From Photobacterium rosenbergii (lineage in GTDB: Bacteria > Pseudomonadota > Gammaproteobacteria > Enterobacterales > Vibrionaceae), in assembly GCF_003026455.1 (NCBI RefSeq), contig NZ_PYMB01000023.1:1-64000 (forward strand): DNA of 64,000 bases, written 5' to 3'. Shown here piece by piece: positions 36,191 to 45,460 of the stretch; position 1 is the stretch's first letter; each line of letters begins with the position of its first letter. The notes under the pieces are model-generated. The model made no database searches. It was not told the DNA's origin and saw nothing but the letters and a program-made list of their open reading frames with translations. A program made the translations under genes and the position numbers.

Positions 36191-36700
36191 ATGAATACTC
36201 AATTAACCGTCACGCTAGCGGGACAAGATCATCCTCAACTTATCAATAAATTAGCAGCTAAAACCCACGAGCTTGGGGGAAAATGGCTGATCAGTAAAAT
36301 CAATAGGCTGGATAATCAGGTTGTCGGGATCTTGAAAATTGATATTCCTGCGCAGTCTGTTAGCCAGTTGAGGGAGTTATTCCAAGCCCAGCAGGCATTG
36401 GATATCCGTATTATTGAAGCCCAGGAAGCAGGCGAGATCAAAACCGATCACCTCACCTTAAAAGTCGAGTCGAGTGACCGCCCGGGTATCGTGAATGACA
36501 TTACCCGTATCTTGGATAATATCGGGATCGGTATTGTTAAAATTGAAAACCATCGTATTGGTGTGCCCGATCTGGGTCAGGCTTTGTTTTTTGCTGAGCT
36601 GCAGGTTGATGTGCCAACTGAAGTCGATACCGAGCAACTACTTGAAGCCTTGCAGCAAGTTGATGATGGCTTGAGAGTGAAAGTGCTAGAAACTGCGTAG
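36191..36700 (+). CDS. Two-ACT-domain regulatory protein (GcvR-like)
   Basis: 169 aa from the ATG at 36191 behind GAGGGGGAG. Two ACT domains: residues 1-75 (LTVTLAGQDHPQLINKLAAKTHELGGKW) and about 85-165 (LKVESSDRPGIVNDITRILDNIGIGIVKIENH), the latter with the DRPGIV phrase. ACT tandem proteins of this size are often annotated as glycine cleavage repressor homologues, but identity with E. coli GcvR is low, so the role is uncertain. Monocistronic, convergent with lpxM. Confidence 0.75.
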   Translation: MNTQLTVTLAGQDHPQLINKLAAKTHELGGKWLISKINRLDNQVVGILKIDIPAQSVSQLRELFQAQQALDIRIIEAQEAGEIKTDHLTLKVESSDRPGIVNDITRILDNIGIGIVKIENHRIGVPDLGQALFFAELQVDVPTEVDTEQLLEALQQVDDGLRVKVLETA

Positions 36701-36751
36701 CGGTTTCTCGTTGTAACAACGTGTAGAAAAGACAGACCAACAATAATAAAT

Positions 36752-36784
36752 AGAGCCGGACGCGTAATGCGCCCGGCTCTTTTC
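36752..36784. terminator. Terminator between the ACT gene and lpxM
   Basis: AGAGCCGG a CGC and GCG c CCGGCTCT form a stem of about 11 bp with TTTT after it on the plus strand. Confidence 0.8.
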
Positions 36785-36814
36785 ATTTCAGCTATTCATC
36801 GTGCGACAAGGAAA

Positions 36815-37753
36815 TTAATACCGTCGGCTGCCATCTGGTTGGGTACGTAAGATCTTGAGGATCCACATATACTGTTCGGGTTGCTGGCGGATCATGTTCT
36901 CTAGTTCTTGATTCATCCGTGTTGCATCCTGATATTCATTGCCGGAAGGAAAATCTGCCAAAGGTGGCTGAATAGAAATGGTAAATTTTCCTGTGTTTAA
37001 ATCGTAGGCAGGAAAAACGGGCAACACGGCGGCGTTCGATAGCTTAGCGAGTTTGCCAACCCCCTTAACGGTCGCTTTCTCGTGACCAAAGAATGGCGCG
37101 AAGACACTTTGCTGAAGCTGGTGTTCCTCATCTGGCAGGTAATAGGCTAGGTAGCCCTCTTTGATAGAGCGTAGGTAAGGTTTGATACCCTGGCTGCGCT
37201 GGTAGATCCTACCCCCAAATTGCTTGCGTTGAATGTTCATTAACCAGTTGATGATAGGGCTGTTTTGCGGCTTGATCATTGCCACCATCGGCATGTCATT
37301 GGCTGCAAAATAAAGTGCCGAGAAGTCGATCGCCCAGTTGTGTGGCACCAGCATGATGATGTTTTTATCTTGGCCTTGGAGGGCTTCTAGGTGTTCAAGC
37401 CCGTGAACATCATGGCTGTTTAGTACGTAGCGGCGGCCTTTGATAAAGGGTTGGGCAAAGCCGAGTAAAATACAGCCTGCGACAGTGAAGGTCTCTTCGA
37501 GTAAGGCTAGGCGTTGGTTTTCGTTGTAGTCAGGAAAGCAAAGTTCAATGTTCTTAAGTGCCCGGCGCTTGGCGCCTTTTTTCTTCTTCAATATCAGCTT
37601 AGCGGCAAAACGGGCAATACCCTTGCGAGCGCTATGTGGTAGTAAAGCCAGTAGCAGGATCAGTGGCATTGCTGCCCAAATGAGCCAGTGGCGAGGGTGT
37701 AAAAAAGAAAACTGGAAGGCCGGGTTATATTGCCCGTAGGTGGTATCACTCAT
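36815..37753 (-). CDS. lpxM: Lipid A secondary acyltransferase LpxM-type
   Basis: 312 aa inner-membrane enzyme. The HX4D acyltransferase motif is H138-N-W-A-I-D143 in LVPHNWAIDF. Later phrases (YLAYYLPDEEHQ, PEQYMWILKILRTQPDG) match E. coli LpxM. A transmembrane anchor lies at about 22-42. It adds a secondary acyl chain to lipid A. The 318-bp gap upstream holds a strong stem (38008-38040, GCCATA..GGTAC / GTACC..TATGGC) and nothing else. Confidence 0.9.
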   Translation of the reverse strand: MSDTTYGQYNPAFQFSFLHPRHWLIWAAMPLILLLALLPHSARKGIARFAAKLILKKKKGAKRRALKNIELCFPDYNENQRLALLEETFTVAGCILLGFAQPFIKGRRYVLNSHDVHGLEHLEALQGQDKNIIMLVPHNWAIDFSALYFAANDMPMVAMIKPQNSPIINWLMNIQRKQFGGRIYQRSQGIKPYLRSIKEGYLAYYLPDEEHQLQQSVFAPFFGHEKATVKGVGKLAKLSNAAVLPVFPAYDLNTGKFTISIQPPLADFPSGNEYQDATRMNQELENMIRQQPEQYMWILKILRTQPDGSRRY

Positions 37754-38071
37754 GTCCGTATCCGTGTCAGGCCAAGCTTAATCATGTCTATACCAGTCAA
37801 GCAAGCTATGTGGCCAAGGCGGTATATCGCCGTGTATTGAATGTTGTGTCTAGAAGCAGGCAACTGTTATTCAGGAAAGGTTCAGTATTTTAGTCGGGAG
37901 ATCAGAGCTTACCAACTATTTATTGATAGAAGACAAATTATGTGACGCTTATTTGGCCAATATATAAGAGCATGAGTGCGCATTAATGCTAGTGCGTATT
38001 TGGAGTGGCCATACAGGTACCGGACGAGTACCTATATGGCGAAATCATGCAGAGAATGAAGAGTAAGTCGT

Positions 38072-38488
38072 TTAGAATTCTTGGTTTATTTTTGTCAGGC
38101 TGGTAAGCAGCTGTTGACACTCTTCAGCACTGAGCTTGGCGGTAATGTCCTGAGTCAGGCTGAGGTGAAGCTGATCATGTTCACGATAAAGCTCTTCACC
38201 TTCAGCGGTTAGCTCAACCAGAATAGAGCGGCGATCCGATTCATGGGGGCGGCGTAGCAGCAAGCCCAGCTTGACCATCTTATCGACTTGAACAGTGAGG
38301 GTACCGGTTGTAACGCCAATTTTATCGGCTAGCTCCTTCATCCTCATTGCACCGTGGGCACCAAGAATTTCAACGACATGGACCTGAGGCAGGGAAAAGC
38401 CCTTGCCACGGACAACAGATTGCTCCCAAGAAGAGAGCTTTTCGTAGAATTCGATAATGGTGTGGTTCAACTGCTCAATGTCTTTCAT
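38072..38488 (-). CDS. MarR-family transcriptional regulator
   Basis: 138 aa. Winged helix-turn-helix with RMKELADKIGVTTGTLTVQVDKMVKLGLLLRRPHESDRRSILVELTAEG (about 59-107), including the DxRxxxxxLT wing. It lies 13 bp downstream of the dmeF gene and probably controls it and itself. Palindromes TTGATCATCAA and TTTGATTGTCAAA in the promoter region (39478-39521) are candidate operators. Confidence 0.88.
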   Translation of the reverse strand: MKDIEQLNHTIIEFYEKLSSWEQSVVRGKGFSLPQVHVVEILGAHGAMRMKELADKIGVTTGTLTVQVDKMVKLGLLLRRPHESDRRSILVELTAEGEELYREHDQLHLSLTQDITAKLSAEECQQLLTSLTKINQEF

Positions 38489-38501
38489 TTTGTTCTCGCT
38501 G

Positions 38502-39428
38502 TCAGTGTGCCTCTTGGCACTTGTTGACCTCTATGGTGAGATGGCTAAGTTTATCGAACTCCGACAGTAATTGCTTGTATTCATTAGCTGCTTTCGGGTG
38601 GTGAGTCACCAGTGAAATCATCGCAGCATAATGGTCAGCACTGACTTTCCAGATATGGATATCGCTGACCTTGTTATCGGCGTCTTGCTCAAGGGTATTG
38701 ATAATTTTTTGCTGGTAGTTATGGTCGATATTGCCGTCGAGCAGAATTGGGCTGGTCTGTCTCATCAACCCCCACGCCCAACGGGTGATAATTACTGCCC
38801 CGACCATTCCCATAATGGCATCGAGCCAGTCATAGCCCAGATATTTACCAAATAGCAGGGCGACAATCGCCAGCAGTGAGGTCAGGGCATCTGCTAGCAC
38901 GTGGAAATAAGCCGCTCGGAGGTTATGGTCGTGGCCGTGACCGTGGCTGTGTCCATGGTGGTGCTCATGGCTATGATGGTCATGCAGCAGGAACACACTG
39001 ATAACGTTAACCACTAAACCAATCACTGCGACCATAATCGCTTCATTGAATTGTATCGCTTGTGGGTTGAACAGGCGGTGGACCGATTCGACCAGCATTA
39101 TCAAGGCTACCAGGCCAAGGGCGATGGCACTGGTAAACCCCCCTAAAACACTGACCTTACCGGTACCAAATGAAAATGCCGGGTTGTTGGCATGCTTGCG
39201 GGCATAGCGGTAGGCAAACAGGGTGATGAGGAAAGCTGCAGCATGGGTACCCATATGCCAACCATCGGCTAGTAATGCCATAGATCCATATACTGTACCT
39301 GCGGTGATTTCTGCCACCATAGTGACGAGTGTTAATCCGAGGACCCATAACGTCCGACGTTCACCTTGTCGATTAATAGAAACAAAATCATGGTTGTGTT
39401 GCCATTGCTGCAAATTCTCGCTGTGCAT
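38502..39428 (-). CDS. dmeF: CDF-family cation efflux protein, DmeF-like
   Basis: 308 aa with six transmembrane helices. A His-rich loop (about 149-167, HDHHSHEHHHGHSHGHGHDH) sits between TM4 and TM5. HMGTHAAAF in TM2 and HVLADALTS in TM5 carry the metal-site His/Asp residues, with H in place of the D of Zn-type CDFs in the first (HxxxH). DmeF exporters act on Co/Ni and related metals; the metal here is inference. Co-transcribed with the MarR gene. Confidence 0.87.
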   Translation of the reverse strand: MHSENLQQWQHNHDFVSINRQGERRTLWVLGLTLVTMVAEITAGTVYGSMALLADGWHMGTHAAAFLITLFAYRYARKHANNPAFSFGTGKVSVLGGFTSAIALGLVALIMLVESVHRLFNPQAIQFNEAIMVAVIGLVVNVISVFLLHDHHSHEHHHGHSHGHGHDHNLRAAYFHVLADALTSLLAIVALLFGKYLGYDWLDAIMGMVGAVIITRWAWGLMRQTSPILLDGNIDHNYQQKIINTLEQDADNKVSDIHIWKVSADHYAAMISLVTHHPKAANEYKQLLSEFDKLSHLTIEVNKCQEAH

Positions 39429-39477
39429 GGGTGGTCCTCACCTTGGTGTAAGCTATTTTGTTTGAAAATTATATATT

Positions 39478-39521
39478 TTGATCATCAATGTATTTTGTGG
39501 TCATATAGTTTGATTGTCAAA
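39478..39521. promoter_or_regulatory. Two palindromic operator candidates before dmeF-marR
   Basis: TTGATCATCAA (39478-39488) and TTTGATTGTCAAA (39509-39521, extended with one mismatch to ATAG..GTAT) lie 50-95 bp before the dmeF start. Size and symmetry suit a MarR dimer, and the shared TTGAT half-sites suggest one protein. Confidence 0.5.
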
Positions 39522-39581
39522 GTATATTGTAGACGAGATAAGAGGGTCGAAGAAGAGTGAAGAGTATGAAATATGAAGTCC

Positions 39582-39610
39582 CTCCTACAGCCATATGTCT
39601 ACAGGAGGGA
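39582..39610 (-). terminator. Hairpin at the end of the copper operon
   Basis: CCCTCCT and AGGAGGG form the base of a stem 11 bases after the cueP stop. There is no long T run, so it may be a weak terminator or a 3' stabiliser. Confidence 0.5.
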
Positions 39611-39620
39611 TGTTGATTAT

Positions 39621-40151
39621 CTATAGCAACTGCATGGTAGTGATACAGGTACGGCTGTTACCTTCGGTGCTCAAGACCTCTGAGGCTGTTTTGCCGTTGT
39701 AGGTGAAGGTGAACTGGTAGTTGCCGTTCTTTGGCATCCAGAAATCTATGAATCCGTCTTTTTGGGTTTTGACCATACCGGACTGGATCACTTCTTTGGT
39801 TTGGGTGTCGGTGATTTCTACCATCATCGCTTTGTTGACCATTTCCCCCTGACAGCCAGTTGGAACATGGTAAGTACAGCCGTGGGTGACTTGCTCAAAG
39901 GGGGCGATAGAGAGCAGGAAGTCATCTTTAACGGGCACTGAAGCTTTAGTGCCGTCAGCAAACTCGGCATGGATAGCATCTGGCATGACGCGCACTGTTG
40001 CCTCTCCTGTGCGGTGCCATTGATGTGATTGCTCAAGGGCTTGTTGTGGTGTCAATTCAGCGAAGGCCTGTGCTTTGTCTAAGGTATCAACGCTGGCTAG
40101 AGCGTGGCTGCTGCTGAGGGCAAGGAAAATTGCAGGTAGTAAGTATTTCAT
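39621..40151 (-). CDS. cueP: CueP-family periplasmic copper-binding protein
   Basis: 176 aa from the ATG at 40151. The signal peptide MKYLLPAIFLALSSSHALA is cleaved. The conserved CueP cysteines are visible: CTYHVPTGCQGEMVN (two) and TCITTMQLL at the end (one). CueP in Salmonella binds periplasmic copper and supplies it to superoxide dismutase. Last gene of the copper operon, 16 bases after the cupredoxin gene. Confidence 0.88.
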   Translation of the reverse strand: MKYLLPAIFLALSSSHALASVDTLDKAQAFAELTPQQALEQSHQWHRTGEATVRVMPDAIHAEFADGTKASVPVKDDFLLSIAPFEQVTHGCTYHVPTGCQGEMVNKAMMVEITDTQTKEVIQSGMVKTQKDGFIDFWMPKNGNYQFTFTYNGKTASEVLSTEGNSRTCITTMQLL

Positions 40152-40167
40152 CGTGTGTTCCATCCTG

Positions 40168-40716
40168 TTATTTCAAAATCGTATTACGCTTCATGCCAGC
40201 TTCAGAGTGGCCTGGAATGTTGCAAGAGAACTCAACAAAGTTCTGTCCCATGAAGTGCCAGCCCATCTCTGCTGTTTCACCCGCAGCCAGAGTGACCGTG
40301 GTGCCGTCGTGGTGTTCCATATCTGGCATAGCGCGCATCATCTCGCGGTGCTTGGCTTGCTCGTCAATACTGCCAATCGAGAATTCATGAGGGATCTGGC
40401 CTTTGTTGGTCACCACAAAGCGCACTACATCACCTTGCTTGATGGCCAAGCTTGGTTCGAATTGCATTTTCATGTCATCGGTCAGAATGACGTTATAGGT
40501 TTGAGTTGCTTGGTTTGCTGGTGCCGGCATACCGACTGCAGAAGCCATCGCCCCGTGTCCTGACATATCGTGATGACCTGACATCTCATGGTGGCCCGAC
40601 ATAGTGCCATGGCCTTCGTGGCCTTCAACATGAGTATGGGCGTGATCGCCGGCCGCGAAAGTTACCGGTGTTGTTAGCATTAGAGCAAGGGTTAGCGCAG
40701 CGTTTACTTTCATCAT
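40168..40716 (-). CDS. Periplasmic cupredoxin with His/Met-rich arm
   Basis: 182 aa (or 181 from the second Met). A signal peptide is followed by a copper-binding repeat arm (about 26-58: HAHTHVEGHEGHG, then MSGHHEM / MSGHHDM / MSGHGAM). The cupredoxin domain (about 70-182) has type I ligands H (PHEF), C (FSCNIPGH), H (PGHSE) and M (EAGM). It probably buffers or oxidises periplasmic copper beside the Cus pump. Confidence 0.87.
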   Translation of the reverse strand: MMKVNAALTLALMLTTPVTFAAGDHAHTHVEGHEGHGTMSGHHEMSGHHDMSGHGAMASAVGMPAPANQATQTYNVILTDDMKMQFEPSLAIKQGDVVRFVVTNKGQIPHEFSIGSIDEQAKHREMMRAMPDMEHHDGTTVTLAAGETAEMGWHFMGQNFVEFSCNIPGHSEAGMKRNTILK

Positions 40717-40758
40717 AAATCCTTACCCGGTGCCGAGCACCGGGATAATCGTTAGTTG

Positions 40759-43700
40759 TTATTTCGTTAGTTTGTAACTAAAACGCTTCCATAGTTGGAA
40801 AGCGGCAGGTAATACCACCAGTGTGAGTAGCAGTGCCGAGGACATACCGCCGATCATCGGCGCGGCAATGCGCTGCATCACTTCTGATCCCGTGCCCGAA
40901 CCATACATGATGGGAATGAGGCCGATGATGACGGTGGAAACAGTCATCATGATTGGTCGTACACGCAAGCCAGCGCCTTCTTGAATAGCCTTGTTGAGTG
41001 AGGCAAGTGTAAGCGGTTGTTTGGCGTGTTCGGCTTCTTCCAATTGGTATTTCCAGGCCTGGTTGAGGTAAACCAGCATGATGACGCCAATTTCGACCGC
41101 AACACCGGCGAGGGCAATAAAGCCCACACCGACAGCAATCGAGAAGTTGTAGCCGAGCCATTCCATCAGCCAGATACCGCCGACCATTGCCAGTGGCAGG
41201 GTGCCCATGATGATCATCACCTCGCCGACACGGCGGAAGCTGAGATAGAGCAACATCATGATGATGGCAATCGTGGCAGGTACGACGACGGTCAGCCGAG
41301 CCTTGGCCCGTTCCATATACTCGTATTGGCCGGACCATACCAACGAATAACCCGCTGGTAATGCAAGTTGCTCCGCAACCACTTGCTGGGCATCTTGGAC
41401 ATAGGAACCCAGATCGCGGCCATCAATGTCGATGAAGACCCAGCCATTCGGGCGGGCGTTTTCGGTTTTGATCATCGGTGGGCCGTCTTCGAAGCGGATA
41501 TCGGCAACATCAGCCAACGCAATACGGGCACCGTTGGGGGTGACCAGCGGCAGGTTACGTAACTTATCCAAAGAGTTACGGTAACTCTGCGGATAGCGGA
41601 CATTGATTGGGTAGCGCTCCAGCCCTTCGACTGATTCACCGACCTTCATCCCGCCAACTGCGGTGCTGATCACCTGCTGGATATCACGAATGCTCAAACC
41701 ATAACGGGCGGCTTCACGGCGTTTGATGTCCATGGTGATGTAACGGCCACCGGCGACCCGTTCGGCATAGACCGATGCTGTGCCTTCTACGTTTTGCAGC
41801 AAGGTTTCAAGATCAGAACCAATTTTTTCAATTTGCTTCAGGTCCGGGCCGGCAATCTTGATCCCGATAGGCGTCTTGATACCGGTTGCCAGCATGTCGA
41901 TACGGGTTTTGATTGGCATTACCCATGCGTTGGTCAAGCCCGGGAATTGCACCAAATTATCCAGCTCACGGCGCAGGCTTTCCGTGGTGACGCCTTCACG
42001 CCACTCCTCTTTAGGCTTGAGTTGGATAATGGTCTCTATCATCGTCAATGGCGCAGGATCGGTAGCGGTTTCTGCCCGGCCGATTTTGCCCCACACGGTT
42101 TTCACCTCAGGGATGGTTTTGATCAGTTTGTCGGTTTGTTGCAGCAGTTCACGGGCCTTGCCGATGGAAATCCCCGGGTAGGTGGTTGGCATATACATCA
42201 AATCACCTTCATCCAACGGTGGGATGAATTCACTACCCATTTTCTGCATTGGGTAATAGGCTGATGCCATCAATGCCAGTGCAATGACAATGACCGTTTT
42301 AGGGAAAGCCAAGCTGAAATTCAGCAGGGGACGATAAAGCGCAATCACCAAGCGGTTGATCGGGTTCTTGTGCTCGGGCATCACTTTGCCACGGATCAGG
42401 TAACCCATCAGTACCGGGACCAAGGTGATGGCCAAACCGGCTGCTGCTGCCATGGCGTAGGTTTTGGTGAAGGCTAGTGGTGAGAACATCTTGCCTTCTT
42501 GCCCCTCAAGGGCAAACACCGGTACGAAGCTCAAGGTGATGATGATCAACGAGAAAAACAGCGGTGCGCCAACTTCCTCGGCTGCCCGGCTGATCACCTG
42601 CCAGCGGTTTTCATCTGTTAGTGGGGTTCGCTCAATGTGCTTGTGGACGTTCTCAATCATCACGATAGCACCATCGACCATGGCCCCAATCGCAATCGCA
42701 ATCCCTCCCAGCGACATGATGTTGGCGTTGATCCCTTGCCAGTGCATGATGATGAAAGCTGACAGGATACCAATCGGCAAACTGATCATGACCACCAAAG
42801 ATGAGCGGAAATGGAACAGGAACAGGGCACAGACGATAGCAACGACAATGAACTCTTCGATGAGTTTTTCATACAGGTTATTGACCGCGTCGTCGATCAG
42901 GCCTGAGCGGTCATAGGTGGTGACGATTTCTACCCCGTCAGGCAGGCTGCGTTCGAGATCCGCCAGTTTGTCTTTGACTTTGCTAATCACTTCCTGGGCA
43001 TTCTCGCCAAAGCGCATGACGACAACACCACCCACCGCTTCGCCCTCACCGTTTAGCTCTGAGATCCCACGGCGCATTTGTGGCCCGAGGTTGATATCGG
43101 CAATATCCCCAAGTAACAGTGGCGTGCCTTTCTCGGTGACTTTCAATGGCAGACTCTTAAGGTCGTCAATGTTAGAGACATAACCTGTTGCACGAACCAT
43201 ATGTTCCGCTTCGGCAAGTTCGACCACAGACGCCCCAGCTTCTTGGTTACCGGCTTGGATCGCCATGTTTATCTGCTGCAGGGTCAGGTTGTAGGCACGC
43301 AGTTTGTTCGGGTCAATCTGCACTTGGTACTGCTTGACCATACCGCCGACAGTGGCGATTTCCGAGACCCCTTCAACCGTTTGCAGTTCGTATTTCAGGA
43401 ACCAGTCTTGCAGGCTTCTAAGCTCACTCAGGTCGTGCTGGCCAGTTTTATCAACTAATACATAACTGTAAATCCAGCCTACACCGGTCGCATCAGGGCC
43501 CAGTGTGGGCTTGGCACTATCGGGCAAGTTTGGCGTGACCTGACTTAGGTACTCCAGTACCCGTGAGCGCGCCCAGTACATGTCAGTATCATCGTTGAAG
43601 ATGATATACACATAGGAGTCACCGAAAAACGAATATCCCCGTACTGTCTCGGCTCCCGGTACGGCCAGCATGGCTGTGGTCAGCGGGTAGGTAACCTGAT

Positions 43701-43887
43701 CTTCAACGACCTGCGGCGCTTGGCCCGGGTAGCTGGTTTTGATAATGACCTGTACGTCAGACAAGTCTGGGATTGCATCAATCGGGGTTTGCTTGACGCT
43801 GTAGATGCCTGAAGCAACCAAAAAAGCGGTGGCAACCAAAACCAGAAAGCGGTTTTGTATTGACCATCGAATCACGGCACTGATCAT
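40759..43887 (-). CDS. cusA: Heavy-metal RND pump CusA (Cu/Ag)
   Basis: 1042 aa. TM4 carries the paired acidic relay of metal pumps (GGIAIAIGAMVDGAIVMIEN). Around the methionine export site TNAWVMPIKTRIDMLATGIKTPIGIKI matches E. coli CusA, including the M in RIDML. MPTTYPGIS is also shared. It exports Cu(I)/Ag(I) with CusB and CusC. It overlaps the cusB stop by four bases (ATGA). Confidence 0.93.
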   Translation of the reverse strand: MISAVIRWSIQNRFLVLVATAFLVASGIYSVKQTPIDAIPDLSDVQVIIKTSYPGQAPQVVEDQVTYPLTTAMLAVPGAETVRGYSFFGDSYVYIIFNDDTDMYWARSRVLEYLSQVTPNLPDSAKPTLGPDATGVGWIYSYVLVDKTGQHDLSELRSLQDWFLKYELQTVEGVSEIATVGGMVKQYQVQIDPNKLRAYNLTLQQINMAIQAGNQEAGASVVELAEAEHMVRATGYVSNIDDLKSLPLKVTEKGTPLLLGDIADINLGPQMRRGISELNGEGEAVGGVVVMRFGENAQEVISKVKDKLADLERSLPDGVEIVTTYDRSGLIDDAVNNLYEKLIEEFIVVAIVCALFLFHFRSSLVVMISLPIGILSAFIIMHWQGINANIMSLGGIAIAIGAMVDGAIVMIENVHKHIERTPLTDENRWQVISRAAEEVGAPLFFSLIIITLSFVPVFALEGQEGKMFSPLAFTKTYAMAAAAGLAITLVPVLMGYLIRGKVMPEHKNPINRLVIALYRPLLNFSLAFPKTVIVIALALMASAYYPMQKMGSEFIPPLDEGDLMYMPTTYPGISIGKARELLQQTDKLIKTIPEVKTVWGKIGRAETATDPAPLTMIETIIQLKPKEEWREGVTTESLRRELDNLVQFPGLTNAWVMPIKTRIDMLATGIKTPIGIKIAGPDLKQIEKIGSDLETLLQNVEGTASVYAERVAGGRYITMDIKRREAARYGLSIRDIQQVISTAVGGMKVGESVEGLERYPINVRYPQSYRNSLDKLRNLPLVTPNGARIALADVADIRFEDGPPMIKTENARPNGWVFIDIDGRDLGSYVQDAQQVVAEQLALPAGYSLVWSGQYEYMERAKARLTVVVPATIAIIMMLLYLSFRRVGEVMIIMGTLPLAMVGGIWLMEWLGYNFSIAVGVGFIALAGVAVEIGVIMLVYLNQAWKYQLEEAEHAKQPLTLASLNKAIQEGAGLRVRPIMMTVSTVIIGLIPIMYGSGTGSEVMQRIAAPMIGGMSSALLLTLVVLPAAFQLWKRFSYKLTK

Positions 43888-45452
43888 TGCTCAGCCTCCT
43901 GATTCGCTGGAGCCTGAGGGCTGTGGTCCATGGTGCTATGGTCCATGGTGCTGTGGTCCATGGTACTGTGATCCATGGCGCCACTTTGCCCATCATCGAC
44001 TTTGACTTCAGACAGCGTATATTGGCCGTTATCTTGTTTGGTCATTAGAAACCGGACTGACTGCCCTCCGACCAACTGGCTTAGATCGCTGTCGTCGCTG
44101 ACAGTGAAATCCATAGTCATTGCCGGCCAGCCCCATTCAGGGATAGGTGGGTGATCCAGTGTCAGCATTTTATGACCCAGCATGATGTTTTTGATCACGC
44201 CGGTGGTGTGGACCTGATTGACGGGCTCGGTTGGGGTAGGCGCATTGATCCGGCTCAGGTCAGCACTTTGGCTCGATTCAGAATCCAGCATGAAATGAGC
44301 TGAAGTCACTACAGTATCATTGGCTGTTAGGCCATCAATAATCTCTACCATGCCTGCCGCTGTTCGGCCGGTTTCAATGCGGGCAGAGCGGTACTTCCCT
44401 TCACCAAGGGCAAGGACAACTCGTGCCATATTTCCGGAACGGATCACGGCTTGCTCTGGTACCACCAAGACTGATTCCTTGGTTTGAGGGATCAGGTTGA
44501 GGTTTGCAAACATATTTGGCTTGAGGTTGGCTTCACTGTTGCTGAATTTTAATCGCACCCGCAAAGTACGGGTTGCCGGGTCGAGGATCGGGTAGATATA
44601 GTCGACCTTGCCTTGCCAGCTTTTACCCGGCAGGGCATCAACCCACATATCCGCACTGGTTCCCGGTGTGATCCAATGGGCCTGTCGCTCAAAGACTTCG
44701 GCATCAACCCAGACATCGGACAAAGAGCCACCGCTAATGACGGTTTGCTGTGGCGACAGGTAAGCACCATTCCGGATGTTTAGGGTCGCGATGACGCCGT
44801 CAGCAGGGGCTTTGATTGCGATGTATTGGCGGGTTTTGCCACGGCGTAGGATATCGTTGATCTGGCCGTTATCCACACCTAATGAATGCAAGCGGTCCTT
44901 AGCACCGTTGACCAGCACGGCCTTGCCCATTCGCTTGGCATTGATAAGCTCTTCTTGTGCCCGGACTAAATCAGGTGAGTAGACCTCGAACAATACCTGT
45001 CCGGCCAGCACACGCTCACCGATAGCGTTGACACTGAGGTTTTTGATCCAGCCGCTGACCCGGCTGTTGATTTGCCACAGTTGGCTTTCGTCGAAGCTGA
45101 CATAGCCGACGCTATCAATCTTCGGTGCAAGTTGCTGGCGCTTGACTTGGGTGGTTTTGACACCAAGGTTATTTTCGACAGCAGGGCTGATGGTAACCGT
45201 GCCTGTCGGGTCATCATTACCGCCGGCAAGATCATCTTCATAGACTGGGATTAAATCCATCCCCATTGGTGACTTGCCGGGCTTGTCAAGTTTGTAGTTC
45301 GGGTCCATCGGAGCAACCCAGTACAGCGGCTCATTGCTGGCGGCTTTATTGTTGCTGCTTGATTGCCCGTCGGCAAAATAACCGTTTGCGAAATAGCCCA
45401 GGGCGCCACCGATGGCGAGAGCGATGAAGGCAACAGAAAATGACTGTTTCAT
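43884..45452 (-). CDS. cusB: CusB adaptor fused to a CusF copper-binding domain
   Basis: 522 aa. Anchor at about 6-26, a metal-binding segment (YWVAPMDPNYKLDKPGKSPMGMDLIPVYE, about 44-72), then the adaptor domains (about 80-400). Residues about 415-490 form a CusF domain with the Cu(I) pattern H-PPIPEWGW-PAMTM. It ends in four MDHST-type units (about 492-511), encoded by 15-bp repeats. In E. coli cusF is a separate gene, so adaptor and metallochaperone are one polypeptide here. Confidence 0.92.
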   Translation of the reverse strand: MKQSFSVAFIALAIGGALGYFANGYFADGQSSSNNKAASNEPLYWVAPMDPNYKLDKPGKSPMGMDLIPVYEDDLAGGNDDPTGTVTISPAVENNLGVKTTQVKRQQLAPKIDSVGYVSFDESQLWQINSRVSGWIKNLSVNAIGERVLAGQVLFEVYSPDLVRAQEELINAKRMGKAVLVNGAKDRLHSLGVDNGQINDILRRGKTRQYIAIKAPADGVIATLNIRNGAYLSPQQTVISGGSLSDVWVDAEVFERQAHWITPGTSADMWVDALPGKSWQGKVDYIYPILDPATRTLRVRLKFSNSEANLKPNMFANLNLIPQTKESVLVVPEQAVIRSGNMARVVLALGEGKYRSARIETGRTAAGMVEIIDGLTANDTVVTSAHFMLDSESSQSADLSRINAPTPTEPVNQVHTTGVIKNIMLGHKMLTLDHPPIPEWGWPAMTMDFTVSDDSDLSQLVGGQSVRFLMTKQDNGQYTLSEVKVDDGQSGAMDHSTMDHSTMDHSTMDHSPQAPANQEAEQ

Positions 45453-45460
45453 GGTATCCC

